A DNA stretch of 32,505 nt from Rhodoferax sp. (lineage in GTDB: Bacteria; Pseudomonadota; Gammaproteobacteria; Burkholderiales; Burkholderiaceae_C): NCBI GenBank assembly GCA_025358555.1, contig JANYJD010000306.1, positions 1-32,505 on the forward strand, read 5' to 3'. Both the position numbers and the translations under genes were made by a program. Below the pieces are notes generated by a model, which was not told where the DNA came from, did no database searches, and saw nothing but the letters and a program-made list of their open reading frames with translations. Shown in pieces: positions 8,592 to 17,546 of this stretch (the first letter of the stretch is position 1; each line of letters begins with the position of its first letter).

Positions 8592-9908
8592 CAACGCACA
8601 AGAACGAAACCCACAAAACAAATTATCCCGCTGTGGCAGGCAGAAATTGCGGAATTTTGGATGCTTCATGCGCGCCCGCGTGGCAAATGAGGCACCGCGC
8701 AGCACTTTGTGGGAACCAAAAAAAGGCTGCGAATAATCCTGCCACGGGCCTGCGTCAAAACCAGGGTAGCCCCGGAACGTGGTGCCGGTCCATTCCCACA
8801 CATCGCCCCAGCGCCAGCCCCGGCGCAGCGCCGTGTGCGCCGCCACTTCCCATTCCACCTCGGCGGGCAAACGGCGCCCGGCCCAGCGCGCCCAAGCGTC
8901 CGCCTCCCACCAGGTGACGTGCGTGGCGGGCTGGCCGCCCAGCATGCGCATCGGTTTGCCAAAGCGGGTTTGCATCACCGCGCCGCTGGCCACGCCAATC
9001 TGGTCTACATAGCGGGGGCCGCGCCGGCCACCGTCCTGGCTGGCATCGGCGGCCTTGTCCTGCAACCATTGCCAGCCCAAGGGGTGCCACAGCTCGGAGC
9101 GATCGTAGCCGCCGTCGTCGACAAACTCGACAAACTGCGACCACGTCACCGGCTGCGCGTCGATCTCAAACTCGGGCACGGACACCTCATGCATCGGCTG
9201 CTCGTTGTCAAAGGCAAAGCCTTGGTCTGGCTCCAAGCTCCCGATGCCCATACGCCAGCGCACCGCCGGCACCAGCATCGGATCGCGCGGAGCCTGCGAC
9301 TGCGGCATCACCAGTTGCAGTGGCAAACCCAGCGTCTGCGCCAGCACAATCAGCTCTTCGCCGCGCATGTCTTCATGGCACAGCGCCAGACGGTAAAAAT
9401 ACAGCGCGTCATCTTCATCAGGCGTTTTCTCCAGCAAATCCAGCGTGGCTTCCAGCGTTGCCAGTAAATACCCGCGCGTGCTCGCCAGGTCCGGCAAATC
9501 CAGCGTCCAGCGGCTGTCGTGCGGGGCCGCAGCCGGGTTCCACCAGTGATCGGCGCGTGGCTCAATCGATGCCAGCCGCGTGGCCGCAGGGTCGGCGTCG
9601 GCGCCCCGGTGGCACTGCAGGTTGCGAGCAATCCACCATTCCTGAAACCAGCCGATGTGGCCGAGAGTCCACAGCGGCGGGTTGAGTTCGGGCTTTATGG
9701 GCACCACCACACCACCCGTACCGGCACGGCCCACGGCGCTCTCCAGTTGGCCCAACAAATGCAGCGTGTGGTTACGCGCGTCCATCAGCGCCAGCGACAG
9801 CACGTCCCGTCCGCCATGGCGCATGGTGGGCGAGTCAATGGAGGCGAACGGCGCGGGTTTGGGACCTGGCAACGGCGCCGGTTTGGAGGGAAGCGAAGCA
9901 TTGGACAT
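8589..9908 (-). CDS. EgtB/SenA-like DinB_2 + FGE-sulfatase (SUMF1) domain enzyme
   Basis: N-terminal DinB-like region (NPPLWTLGHIGWFQEWWIARNL) and FGE-sulfatase core (QPVTWSQFVEFVDDGGY...PATHVTWWEADAWARWAGRRLPAEVEWEVAA...GDVWEWTGTTF...KVLRGASFATR...FRNF). Confidence 0.85.
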   Translation of the reverse strand: MSNASLPSKPAPLPGPKPAPFASIDSPTMRHGGRDVLSLALMDARNHTLHLLGQLESAVGRAGTGGVVVPIKPELNPPLWTLGHIGWFQEWWIARNLQCHRGADADPAATRLASIEPRADHWWNPAAAPHDSRWTLDLPDLASTRGYLLATLEATLDLLEKTPDEDDALYFYRLALCHEDMRGEELIVLAQTLGLPLQLVMPQSQAPRDPMLVPAVRWRMGIGSLEPDQGFAFDNEQPMHEVSVPEFEIDAQPVTWSQFVEFVDDGGYDRSELWHPLGWQWLQDKAADASQDGGRRGPRYVDQIGVASGAVMQTRFGKPMRMLGGQPATHVTWWEADAWARWAGRRLPAEVEWEVAAHTALRRGWRWGDVWEWTGTTFRGYPGFDAGPWQDYSQPFFGSHKVLRGASFATRARMKHPKFRNFCLPQRDNLFCGFRSCAL

Positions 9909-10118
9909 GCCCCATTATTCACCCAGACCGTTCGCGCTACGGGATAACACGGTGGGGCGAACAAGTAGCGGGAGGTATAGTCACGCCAGCTCGGTGTATG
10001 CGCCTCCGGCGCATTCTGTCCTTGGCAAAGATTTCATGATCTCAACCTCAAACCCCGGTGACCGGGATTGTCATTTTCTGCGGGCACGCCTCTGCACCCG
10101 CTATCGGAGTACTTCACC

Positions 10119-10658
10119 GTGAAGCCACTTTTGACGCTTTCCCGTGCCATCGACTGGCTCACCGACATGTTTGGCGGCTTTGCAAAATGGGCGGTCATTT
10201 TGTCCTGCTTTATCAGCGCCCTCAACGCCGTGATCCGCTACTCCTTCGATTACAGCTCCAACGGCTGGCTTGAAATCCAGTGGTACCTGTTTGCCGCCTG
10301 CGTGATGCTGGGCGCCTCGCAAGTGCTGCGCGTCAACGAGCATGTCCGGGTCGACGTGCTGTACGGCATGTGGTCCGCGCGCGCCAAGGTGTGGATCGAC
10401 CTGTTCGGGCTGGTTTTTTTCTTGATGCCGGTGATGACATTGATGCTGTATTACGCGTTTCCGCTGTTCGTGCGCATGTACGAGACCCATGAAATGTCCA
10501 ACAATGCAGGCGGCCTGATCCGCTGGCCGGCCATGCTGATGCTGCCCTTGGGATTTGCGCTGATGCTATTGCAAGGCCTGTCCGAAATCATCAAGCGCGT
10601 GGGCTGGCTGACCCACACCTACGAGATGGATCTGCACTACGAAAGGCCACTGCAATGA
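10119..10658 (+). CDS. TRAP transporter small permease subunit (DctQ family)
   Basis: Four hydrophobic segments; NAVIRYSF...SNGWLEIQWYLFAACVMLGASQVLRVNEHVRVDVLYGMWS; GTG start with upstream CGGAG; ATGA overlap with next gene. Confidence 0.88.
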   Translation: MKPLLTLSRAIDWLTDMFGGFAKWAVILSCFISALNAVIRYSFDYSSNGWLEIQWYLFAACVMLGASQVLRVNEHVRVDVLYGMWSARAKVWIDLFGLVFFLMPVMTLMLYYAFPLFVRMYETHEMSNNAGGLIRWPAMLMLPLGFALMLLQGLSEIIKRVGWLTHTYEMDLHYERPLQ

Positions 10659-12211
10659 CGATGGAAAGCTTTGCCCCCATGATGTTTGGGGGGTTGATCC
10701 TGATCATGCTGATCGGTTTTCCAGTGGCGTTTTCGCTGTCTGCGCTGGGCTTGTTCTGCGGTTTTTTTGCCATCCACATGGGCTGGTTTCCCGCCAGCTT
10801 CATGGCCAACCTGCCACTGAACGTCTTCGGCATTCTCTCCAATGACCTTTTGCTGGCCATCCCGTTTTTCACCCTGATGGGCTCGATTCTGGAGAAGTGC
10901 GGCCTGGCCGAGGACATGCTGGACTCCATGGGGCAGCTGTTTGGCCCGATCAAGGGCGGCCTGGGTTACTCGGTCATCATCGTGGGTTTTATCCTGGGTG
11001 CCATCACCGGCACCGTGGCCGGGCAAGTGATTGCCATGGCAATGATCTCGCTGCCCGTCATGATGCGCTACGGCTACAACATGCGATACGCCACCGGCGT
11101 GCTGGCCGCGTCTGGCACCATCACCCAGCTGGTGCCGCCATCGCTGGTGCTGGTAGTGCTGGCAGACCAGCTGGGCCGCTCGGTCGGCGACATGTACAAG
11201 GGTGCGTGGGGACCGTCGATTTTGCAGGTTTTGATTTTTGCGCTCTACACCTTTTTCCTGAGCCGTTTCAGGCCCGAATATGTTCCAGGCGTTCCAGCGC
11301 AAGCGCGTACGCTGGAGGGCTGGCTTCTGTGGAAAAAGTGCCTGCGCGGCATCATCCCCTCGGCCATCCTGATCTTCGCCGTGCTGGGCAGCATGGGCGG
11401 CCTGCCGGGCATTGACACAGCCGTTGCAACGCCCACGGAAGCCGGTGCGATGGGCGCAGTGGGCGCCTTCATCCTGGCCGCGATTCACGGACGTCTGAAC
11501 TGGGCGCTCATCAAGGATGGCATGACCGGCACCATGCGCATCACCGCCATGGTGGTGTTCATCCTGATTGGGTCACGCGTGTTTTCGCTGGTGTTCCAGG
11601 GCGTGGACGGCGGCAAATGGATCGAGCACATGCTGACCAACCTGCCGGGTGGGCAGACCGGGTTTTTGATCGTCGTCAACATTTTCATTTTCTTCCTCGC
11701 GTTCTTCCTGGACTTTTTTGAGATTGCCTTCATCATCTTGCCCATGCTGGGGCCGGTTGCAGACAAGATGGGCATCAACATGATCTGGTTCGGCGTGCTG
11801 CTGTGCGTCAACATGCAGACCAGCTTCATGCATCCGCCGTTCGGGTTTGCGCTGTTCTACCTGCGGGGCATTGCAGACACGCTGTTCAAGAACGGGGCCA
11901 TTCCAGAAAAGGTGCAATCGCGTGACATCTATCTGGGGGCCATCCCGTGGGTGCTGTTGCAGCTGGTGCTGGTCGTGATCGTGATTTTCTTCCCGCAAAC
12001 CGTCACCGTGTTCCTGGACAAGGAAGTCAAAATTGACATTAACAAGGTGCAGATCGAGGCACCCATCAACACCGAAGAAAGCGCTACCCCCGCTACGGCG
12101 GCTGACGACGAAAAGAAAACCGAAGACATGTTCAAGGATGCTGCCAAGAGCGACGCCGCCAAGGCGCAGGCAGGCAAAGCCGCCCCGGCAGCAGGTGAAA
12201 CGGCCAAGTAA
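10655..12211 (+). CDS. TRAP transporter large permease subunit (DctM family)
   Basis: MFGGLILIMLIGFPVAFSLSALGLFCGF...GAITGTVAGQVIAMAMISLPVMMRYGYN...VPPSLVLVVLADQLGRSVGDMYKGA; charged Ala-rich C-terminal tail. Confidence 0.92.
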   Translation: MTMESFAPMMFGGLILIMLIGFPVAFSLSALGLFCGFFAIHMGWFPASFMANLPLNVFGILSNDLLLAIPFFTLMGSILEKCGLAEDMLDSMGQLFGPIKGGLGYSVIIVGFILGAITGTVAGQVIAMAMISLPVMMRYGYNMRYATGVLAASGTITQLVPPSLVLVVLADQLGRSVGDMYKGAWGPSILQVLIFALYTFFLSRFRPEYVPGVPAQARTLEGWLLWKKCLRGIIPSAILIFAVLGSMGGLPGIDTAVATPTEAGAMGAVGAFILAAIHGRLNWALIKDGMTGTMRITAMVVFILIGSRVFSLVFQGVDGGKWIEHMLTNLPGGQTGFLIVVNIFIFFLAFFLDFFEIAFIILPMLGPVADKMGINMIWFGVLLCVNMQTSFMHPPFGFALFYLRGIADTLFKNGAIPEKVQSRDIYLGAIPWVLLQLVLVVIVIFFPQTVTVFLDKEVKIDINKVQIEAPINTEESATPATAADDEKKTEDMFKDAAKSDAAKAQAGKAAPAAGETAK

Positions 12212-12212
12212 C

Positions 12213-12746
12213 ATGGCGTTGCAATCTCCGCCCGGCGTACTGCCGAGTCCAGTGCCCAGCGCATTGCCCAGTCCACCGCAAGACCACTGGCCGATCAGCG
12301 GCTCGGCCGAGGGGGCCGCCTTTCCCGTCATGGTCAAGGCGCTGGCAACACTGCTGATGGCCGCGTTGACAATCTGGGGCGTGCGGGTGGCAGGCCAGGT
12401 GATGGCCACCGCATGGTCGCCCGCTGCAGCGGCCTTCCTGGTCACGACCCTGGTCGTGATCGTGGCCTGCTACTACTGGATTCTTTGCAGCCGCACCACC
12501 ATCACCGCTACCCACATCGAGCAGACCTGGCTGTGGCCAAAAAGAGCGGCTCTGGCCGACATCACCCAAGCGAAATTCATCTACCTGCCCTACCTGGCAT
12601 GGCTGATTGCCCCCAGGCTGGTAGTGCGCGTGCAGGGGCGCGGCATGTTTGTATTTCACGCGGCAGATCAACGGGTGCTGCAGGCGTTTGCCCGGCTTAG
12701 CCTGGGTCCGGTCATCGCAACGCTGATGCAGCCCGCAACGCCATGA
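12213..12746 (+). CDS. Hypothetical small membrane protein with a possible PH-like C-terminal part
   Basis: From ATG 12213: two TM segments, then SRTTITATHIEQTWLWPKRAALADITQAKFIYLPYLAWLIAPRLVVRVQGRGMFVFHAADQRVLQAF; starts immediately after the dctM stop. Confidence 0.6.
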   Translation: MALQSPPGVLPSPVPSALPSPPQDHWPISGSAEGAAFPVMVKALATLLMAALTIWGVRVAGQVMATAWSPAAAAFLVTTLVVIVACYYWILCSRTTITATHIEQTWLWPKRAALADITQAKFIYLPYLAWLIAPRLVVRVQGRGMFVFHAADQRVLQAFARLSLGPVIATLMQPATP

Positions 12747-12776
12747 AAAAGGCCCTGTAAAACAGGGCCTTTTTTT
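12746..12776. terminator. Bidirectional intrinsic terminator
   Basis: AAAAAGGCCCTG-TAAAA-CAGGGCCTTTTTT: perfect stem with flanking A and T tracts between convergent genes. Confidence 0.93.
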
Positions 12777-12786
12777 ATGGGACAGG

Positions 12787-13872
12787 TCAGAGTTCCTTCA
12801 GCTTCGACTGCATGAAGCTGTCAAACTTCATCTCGGTGAACTGGAACCACAGGTTCTGGTCTTTGCGAAAAGAAGAGTAATCTTCGTAGACTTTTTTCCA
12901 GTTAGGGTTCTTGGCGCTGAGTTCTGAGTACAGGCTCATGGCTTCCTTGAACGCCAGTTCCAGCACGTCTTTGCCGAACGGCAGCACCTTGGTCTTGTTG
13001 CCCACCAGCTGCTTCAGCGCAGTGGGGTTTTTGGCGTCGTACTTGGCCTGCATTTCAACGTGGGCAAAGGATGCTGCGCACTCAATGATGGCTTTGTTGT
13101 CGGCGGACAGGGCCTCATAGGCCTTGGCGTTGACAAACAGATCCAGCTCCGGGCCACCCTCCCACCAGCCGGGGTAGTAGTAGAACGGCGCGACCTTGTT
13201 GAAGCCCAGCTTCTGGTCATCGTACGGCCCCACCCATTCGGCGGCGTCAATCGTGCCTTTTTCCAGCGCCTGGTATATCTCGCCGCCGGGAATGTTTTGC
13301 GGCACGCCGCCCATTCGCTCCAGCACCTTGCCGGCAAAGCCGCCAATACGCATCTTCAGGCCCTTGATGTCGTTGGCCGATTTGATTTCCTTGCGGTACC
13401 AGCCGCCCATCTGGCAGCCCGTGTTGCCCGCAGGGAAGTTGACAATGTTGTAGCCCTTGTAGAACTCGCGCATCAGCTTGAGGCCATTGCCCTCGTACAT
13501 CCAGGCGGTCATCTGGCGGCTGTTCAGGCCAAACGGAATGGCGCAGCCCAGCGCAAAGGTCTCGTCCTTGCCAAAGAAATAATAGGGTGCGGTGTGGGCC
13601 GCTTCAACCGTGCCGTTCTGAACGCCGTCCACCACGCCAAAGGCGGGCATCAGCTCGCCCGCTGCGTGGGTGGAAATGGTGAATTTGCCACCCGACATCT
13701 CGCTGACTCTCTTGGCGAAGGTATCGGCAGCGCCAAAAATGGTGTCCAGCGACTTCGGAAAGCTGGAAGCAAGGCGCCAGCGAATGGCAGCCTGGGCATG
13801 CACAGCAGGCGCTGCGCCTGCGGCCAGCACGCCGGCAATGCCTGCGTGCCTGATGATGGAACGACGATCCAT
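12787..13872 (-). CDS. TRAP transporter substrate-binding protein (DctP family, TakP/2-oxoacid-binding-like)
   Basis: MDRRSIIRHAGIAGVLAAGAAPAVHA signal, RWRLASSFPKSLDTIFGAADTFAKRV...GGEIYQALEKGTIDAAEWVGPYDDQKLGF.KVAPFYYYPGWWEGG. Confidence 0.9.
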   Translation of the reverse strand: MDRRSIIRHAGIAGVLAAGAAPAVHAQAAIRWRLASSFPKSLDTIFGAADTFAKRVSEMSGGKFTISTHAAGELMPAFGVVDGVQNGTVEAAHTAPYYFFGKDETFALGCAIPFGLNSRQMTAWMYEGNGLKLMREFYKGYNIVNFPAGNTGCQMGGWYRKEIKSANDIKGLKMRIGGFAGKVLERMGGVPQNIPGGEIYQALEKGTIDAAEWVGPYDDQKLGFNKVAPFYYYPGWWEGGPELDLFVNAKAYEALSADNKAIIECAASFAHVEMQAKYDAKNPTALKQLVGNKTKVLPFGKDVLELAFKEAMSLYSELSAKNPNWKKVYEDYSSFRKDQNLWFQFTEMKFDSFMQSKLKEL

Positions 13873-14212
13873 GGGGTTAACTCCGAAGATTTTTGATTGA
13901 AGATCTTGCCGCGCGGATTTGCGCTGCAAGCACAGGTAAAAGCCAAGGTTGATTGTAGAAAGCTGGGCTTATCACAAACGTGGGGGTAAACCCTGTCGGG
14001 AATGACCATGGCCCTGGCTGGCAACGTGACTATGACCCAACCACCTTGAGGGCCGGGCGCGGCAGATACGGGCCGATCTGAGAAGTCGACATTTTTGATC
14101 TTCCATGACCTCACGCCTGGATTTTTTTCTGACAGCCTCATCAGGCTTCAACGCGCTACGCCGTCAGTTGCATGTGCCTGCAAGTCACGCGCAAACAAAA
14201 ACGCGGTGGCGG

Positions 14213-14253
14213 CTGGTGAAGACCAGCCACCGCTTCAGCGGTTTAGCCCAGCG
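14213..14253. repeat. Accessory-patch repeat, copy A
   Basis: tggtgaagaccagccaccgcttcagcggtttagcccagcg; near-match to copy B at 15412; hairpin GGCTGGT-GAAG-ACCAGCC. Confidence 0.55.
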
Positions 14254-14389
14254 TTTCCCTGATGGGCGCTCAAGATGTCTAAAGCGATGCATCCATAGAT
14301 GCAAAACGTCGTTGCCAATCACAATCCACCTCGGCGATTCTCGGCATCAAATACGTTGAGTTGCAAAAGTAGTCGCTTGGTGTCAATCG

Positions 14390-14599
14390 CTATCCTGCCA
14401 CCTGCACTTTGTGAGTGGACGCATGTGTGATCGTGGCGAACGCTTGCTCAGCTAATTCCTGTTTGCTGCGAATCAGCAATTCGATTTCAGATGATGTCAG
14501 CCGTCTCAGTTCTGGCGAGGTACCTAGCCTCTGATTCAGTAAGCGCGTCGAAGGGGTGAGCGAATCTTTCGATCCACCAACTTTCAAGGTCTGTTCCAT
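14390..14599 (-). CDS. Small hypothetical protein overlapping the phosphoribosyltransferase 3' end
   Basis: 69 aa: MEQTLKVGGSKDSLTPSTRLLNQRLGTSPELRRLTSSEIELLIRSKQELAEQAFATITHASTHKVQVAG; plausible composition, 113 nt out-of-phase overlap with the upstream gene. Confidence 0.5.
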   Translation of the reverse strand: MEQTLKVGGSKDSLTPSTRLLNQRLGTSPELRRLTSSEIELLIRSKQELAEQAFATITHASTHKVQVAG

Positions 14600-15179
14600 G
14601 TTTGAGCCTCAGTTCAGATAAGCGTTCGAGGGACAGGGTGAGTTTTGCGGAGTGGGGTTTGCCTGTCAAGGATACCGCAGCAAGTACTTTTCCACCGCTC
14701 GACTCGATGTAGCCTTTCAAATTAGCTAACGTGCCACCCATGCCCACAAAGTCGTCAACCAGCACGTATTCACAACCCGGCTGAATCACACCCGTAAATT
14801 CAGCCTGCCGAGCCAAGCGAGAGAATCCATCTGCGCCCGTATGAGCGACTACGTTGACTTGCGCTACGACGATATCGTGCGGCCAGCCTGTGGCTTTGCT
14901 GATCTCTACTGCAAGGGCCTCTGGAATGGCATTGATGCCTTCGCGCTCGTAGGCATGGGCGCTCACCAGCGTAGGACGATGCCCACGGAGTAAATCAGCT
15001 AAGCGCTGATTTTGCTCCCCACTCATCGTGTCGTTGACCAAGATGGTTGCTGAAAAGCCATTGCCCGCCTTTGCAGCTTGATAGGCAGGGTGCTGCTTCA
15101 CAGCCGATTCGTTGGCATGAATGAGCACCTGAGGGAAACTGTTCCACGCTGTGCGAGGGGGTTGGGGAATCGCGCTCAT
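14487..15179 (-). CDS. Phosphoribosyltransferase family protein
   Basis: PRPP-binding-loop-like EYVLVDDFVGMGGTLANLKGYIESSGGKVLAAVSLTG; ATG at 15179 (MSAIPQPPRTAWNSFPQ). Confidence 0.8.
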   Translation of the reverse strand: MSAIPQPPRTAWNSFPQVLIHANESAVKQHPAYQAAKAGNGFSATILVNDTMSGEQNQRLADLLRGHRPTLVSAHAYEREGINAIPEALAVEISKATGWPHDIVVAQVNVVAHTGADGFSRLARQAEFTGVIQPGCEYVLVDDFVGMGGTLANLKGYIESSGGKVLAAVSLTGKPHSAKLTLSLERLSELRLKHGTDLESWWIERFAHPFDALTESEARYLARTETADII

Positions 15180-15411
15180 TGTTCTCATTTTCACACGCAA
15201 ATATTCCAGACACATTGCAGCATCCGGCGCAAACCATTGGGCGGTTGAACTGAAAGGTTTTGGGTTTTACACCGCTGGTATACCCTGCATGATCGAATAC
15301 CAACGGTGCGTCATGAGGCGAAAGCCCCAAAAATTTTCAGGGCGACTGCACCACGGGCAATCTCCTCACGGGCCTTCAGCTCCGGCTGTTTGGCAGGCAC
15401 CTTGACCGTCA

Positions 15412-15453
15412 TGGTGAAGACCAGCCACCACGTCCGCGGTTTACTGCAACGCA
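15412..15453. repeat. Accessory-patch repeat, copy B
   Basis: tggtgaagaccagccaccacgtccgcggtttactgcaacg; near-match to copy A. Confidence 0.55.
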
Positions 15454-15487
15454 AGGGTCGATGCCAGAAGCGCGGCTAAAACAACAG

Positions 15488-17422
15488 TCAAGCCACAGAC
15501 TTCAGCACCGGCCGCGCAGTCTCCGCGGGCACCGGGAAGCGCTTTTCGATGGAGGCTTGAACGCCCGCCGCGTCCAGCCCCTGCATGGCCATCAGCTTGG
15601 CGGGGTCGCCGTGTTCGATGAAGGTATCGGGCAAGCCCAGTTGCAGGAGGGGCCGAAGCACGCCAGCAGCCGCCAGCGCCTCTGCAACTGCACTGCCCGC
15701 GCCGCCCATGATGCAGGCATCTTCCACAGTGACGAGGGATTCATGCTCTGCCGCCACTTGCAGCAGCAGCGCAATATCCAGCGGTTTGGCCCAGCGCATG
15801 TTGACCACGGTGGCGTTGAGTATTTCTGCCGCTTGCAGCGCCGGGTAAAGCAGCGTGCCAAACGCAAAAATGGCAATGCGCGGACTGTGCGCGGGCACGT
15901 GTGCAATGGCCTGGCGGCGAATCTCGCCCTTGCCATAAGGCAGCGCCTCCAGCCCCGCCGACATGGCGGTGCCGACGCCTGCGCCGCGCGGGTAGCGCAC
16001 GGCCACCGGGTGATTTTGTGCAAACGCGCTGGACAGCAGCCCACGGCATTCGGATTCGTCCGCCGGGCAGGCAATGCCCATATTGGGGATGCATCGCAGG
16101 TAGGCAATGTCATAGGCGCCAGCGTGGGTGGCCCCATCGGCCCCGACCAGACCCGCACGGTCCAGCGCAAACACTACAGGCAGGTTTTGAATCGCCACGT
16201 CGTGGATCAACTGGTCATAGGCGCGCTGCAAAAAGGTGGAGTAAATCGCCACCACAGGCTTCAAACCCTCACAAGCCAGGCCTGCCGCAAACGTGACCGC
16301 GTGCTGCTCGGCAATGCCCACGTCAAAGTAGCGCTTGGGGAAGCGCTGCTCAAACTCGACCATGCCCGAGCCTTCGCGCATGGCGGGAGTGATGCCGACC
16401 ATGCGCGCATCGGCAGCGGCCATGTCGCACAGCCACTGGCCAAACACCTGGGTGAACGTGGCCTTGGGTGGCACCACGGGCTTGAGCAGCCCCACGGCCA
16501 GGTCAAACTTGCCGGGGCCGTGGTAGGTGACCGGGTCTGCCTCAGCGCGCTTGTAGCCCTGCCCTTTTTTGGTGACAACGTGCAGGAACTGCCGGCCCTG
16601 CAGGTGCTTGATATTCTCCAGCGTGGGGATGAGGGAATCCAGGTCGTGGCCGTCAATCGGGCCAATGTAGTTGAAGCCGAATTTCTCGAACAGCGTGGCA
16701 GGCACGACCATGCCCTTGGCGTGTTCTTCAAAGCGCTTTGCCAGTTCAAACAGCGGCGGCGCGCCTTTGAGCACGGTCTTGCCGACGTTTTTGGCGGCGG
16801 CGTAAAAATGCCCGCTCATGAGCTGCGCCAGGTAGCGGTTGAGCGCACCCACGGGCGGGCTGATGCTCATGTCGTTGTCGTTCAGGATGACCAGCAGGTT
16901 GCAGTCGGCCACGCCGCCGTTGTTGAGCGCCTCAATCGCCATGCCGGCCGTCATCGCGCCATCGCCAATGATGGCCACCGCACGCCTGTCTTCGCCCTTG
17001 ATTTTGGACGCCATCGCCATGCCCAAAGCGGCCGAGATGGAGGTGCTGGAATGCGCCGTGCCAAAGGCGTCAAACTCGCTCTCGCCGCGCTGGGGAAAGC
17101 CGCTCAAACCGCCCAGCTGACGCAGCGAGCCCATGCGGTCGCGCCGTCCGGTCAAAATCTTGTGCGGATAGGTTTGATGGCCCACATCCCAGACCAGCCG
17201 GTCATGCGGTGTGTTGAAAACGTAGTGCAGCGCGACTGTCAGCTCCACCGTGCCGAGGTTGGAGCTTAAGTGCCCGCCGGTTTTTGACACGGTGTCCAGC
17301 AAATAGGCCCGCAACTCGGCGCTGAGCTGGCCGAGCTGGGCGCGGGGCAGATGCCGCAAATCTGCCGGATCGTTGATGGTTTGCAGCAGCGGGTACGGCG
17401 TGGCTGAGAGGGTATTTGGCAT
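15488..17422 (-). CDS. dxs: 1-deoxy-D-xylulose-5-phosphate synthase
   Basis: [48 protein letters not shown]...[18 protein letters not shown]...[17 protein letters not shown]. Confidence 0.97.
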   Translation of the reverse strand: MPNTLSATPYPLLQTINDPADLRHLPRAQLGQLSAELRAYLLDTVSKTGGHLSSNLGTVELTVALHYVFNTPHDRLVWDVGHQTYPHKILTGRRDRMGSLRQLGGLSGFPQRGESEFDAFGTAHSSTSISAALGMAMASKIKGEDRRAVAIIGDGAMTAGMAIEALNNGGVADCNLLVILNDNDMSISPPVGALNRYLAQLMSGHFYAAAKNVGKTVLKGAPPLFELAKRFEEHAKGMVVPATLFEKFGFNYIGPIDGHDLDSLIPTLENIKHLQGRQFLHVVTKKGQGYKRAEADPVTYHGPGKFDLAVGLLKPVVPPKATFTQVFGQWLCDMAAADARMVGITPAMREGSGMVEFEQRFPKRYFDVGIAEQHAVTFAAGLACEGLKPVVAIYSTFLQRAYDQLIHDVAIQNLPVVFALDRAGLVGADGATHAGAYDIAYLRCIPNMGIACPADESECRGLLSSAFAQNHPVAVRYPRGAGVGTAMSAGLEALPYGKGEIRRQAIAHVPAHSPRIAIFAFGTLLYPALQAAEILNATVVNMRWAKPLDIALLLQVAAEHESLVTVEDACIMGGAGSAVAEALAAAGVLRPLLQLGLPDTFIEHGDPAKLMAMQGLDAAGVQASIEKRFPVPAETARPVLKSVA

Positions 17423-17480
17423 TTACTATATATTTTGTAGCTAACTATGCACGTTGGACAAGGGCTACAGGCTATTTTTA
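17421..17480 (+). repeat. GCTA/TAGC dispersed repeat, copy 4
   Basis: atttactatatattttgtagctaactatgcacgttggacaagggctacaggctattttta between ispA and dxs. Confidence 0.75.
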
Positions 17481-17546
17481 CAGCTAATTATCAGTGCGGG
17501 CGGCGTTTTATGCCTGAATTCACCCTGATTTGACCTCAAATTCGCT

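Noticed and set aside
10637-11488. 283 aa minus-strand ORF opposite dctM
   Set aside because: His/Gln-rich antisense of a membrane protein gene, no recognisable domain.
14105-14359. 84 aa plus-strand ORF in the accessory patch
   Set aside because: No recognisable features and it spans repeat copy A; probably non-coding.
15461-17269. 602 aa plus-strand ORF opposite dxs
   Set aside because: Shadow ORF of a high-GC gene; His/Arg/Gly/Gln-rich translation without family features, and dxs is unambiguous on the other strand.
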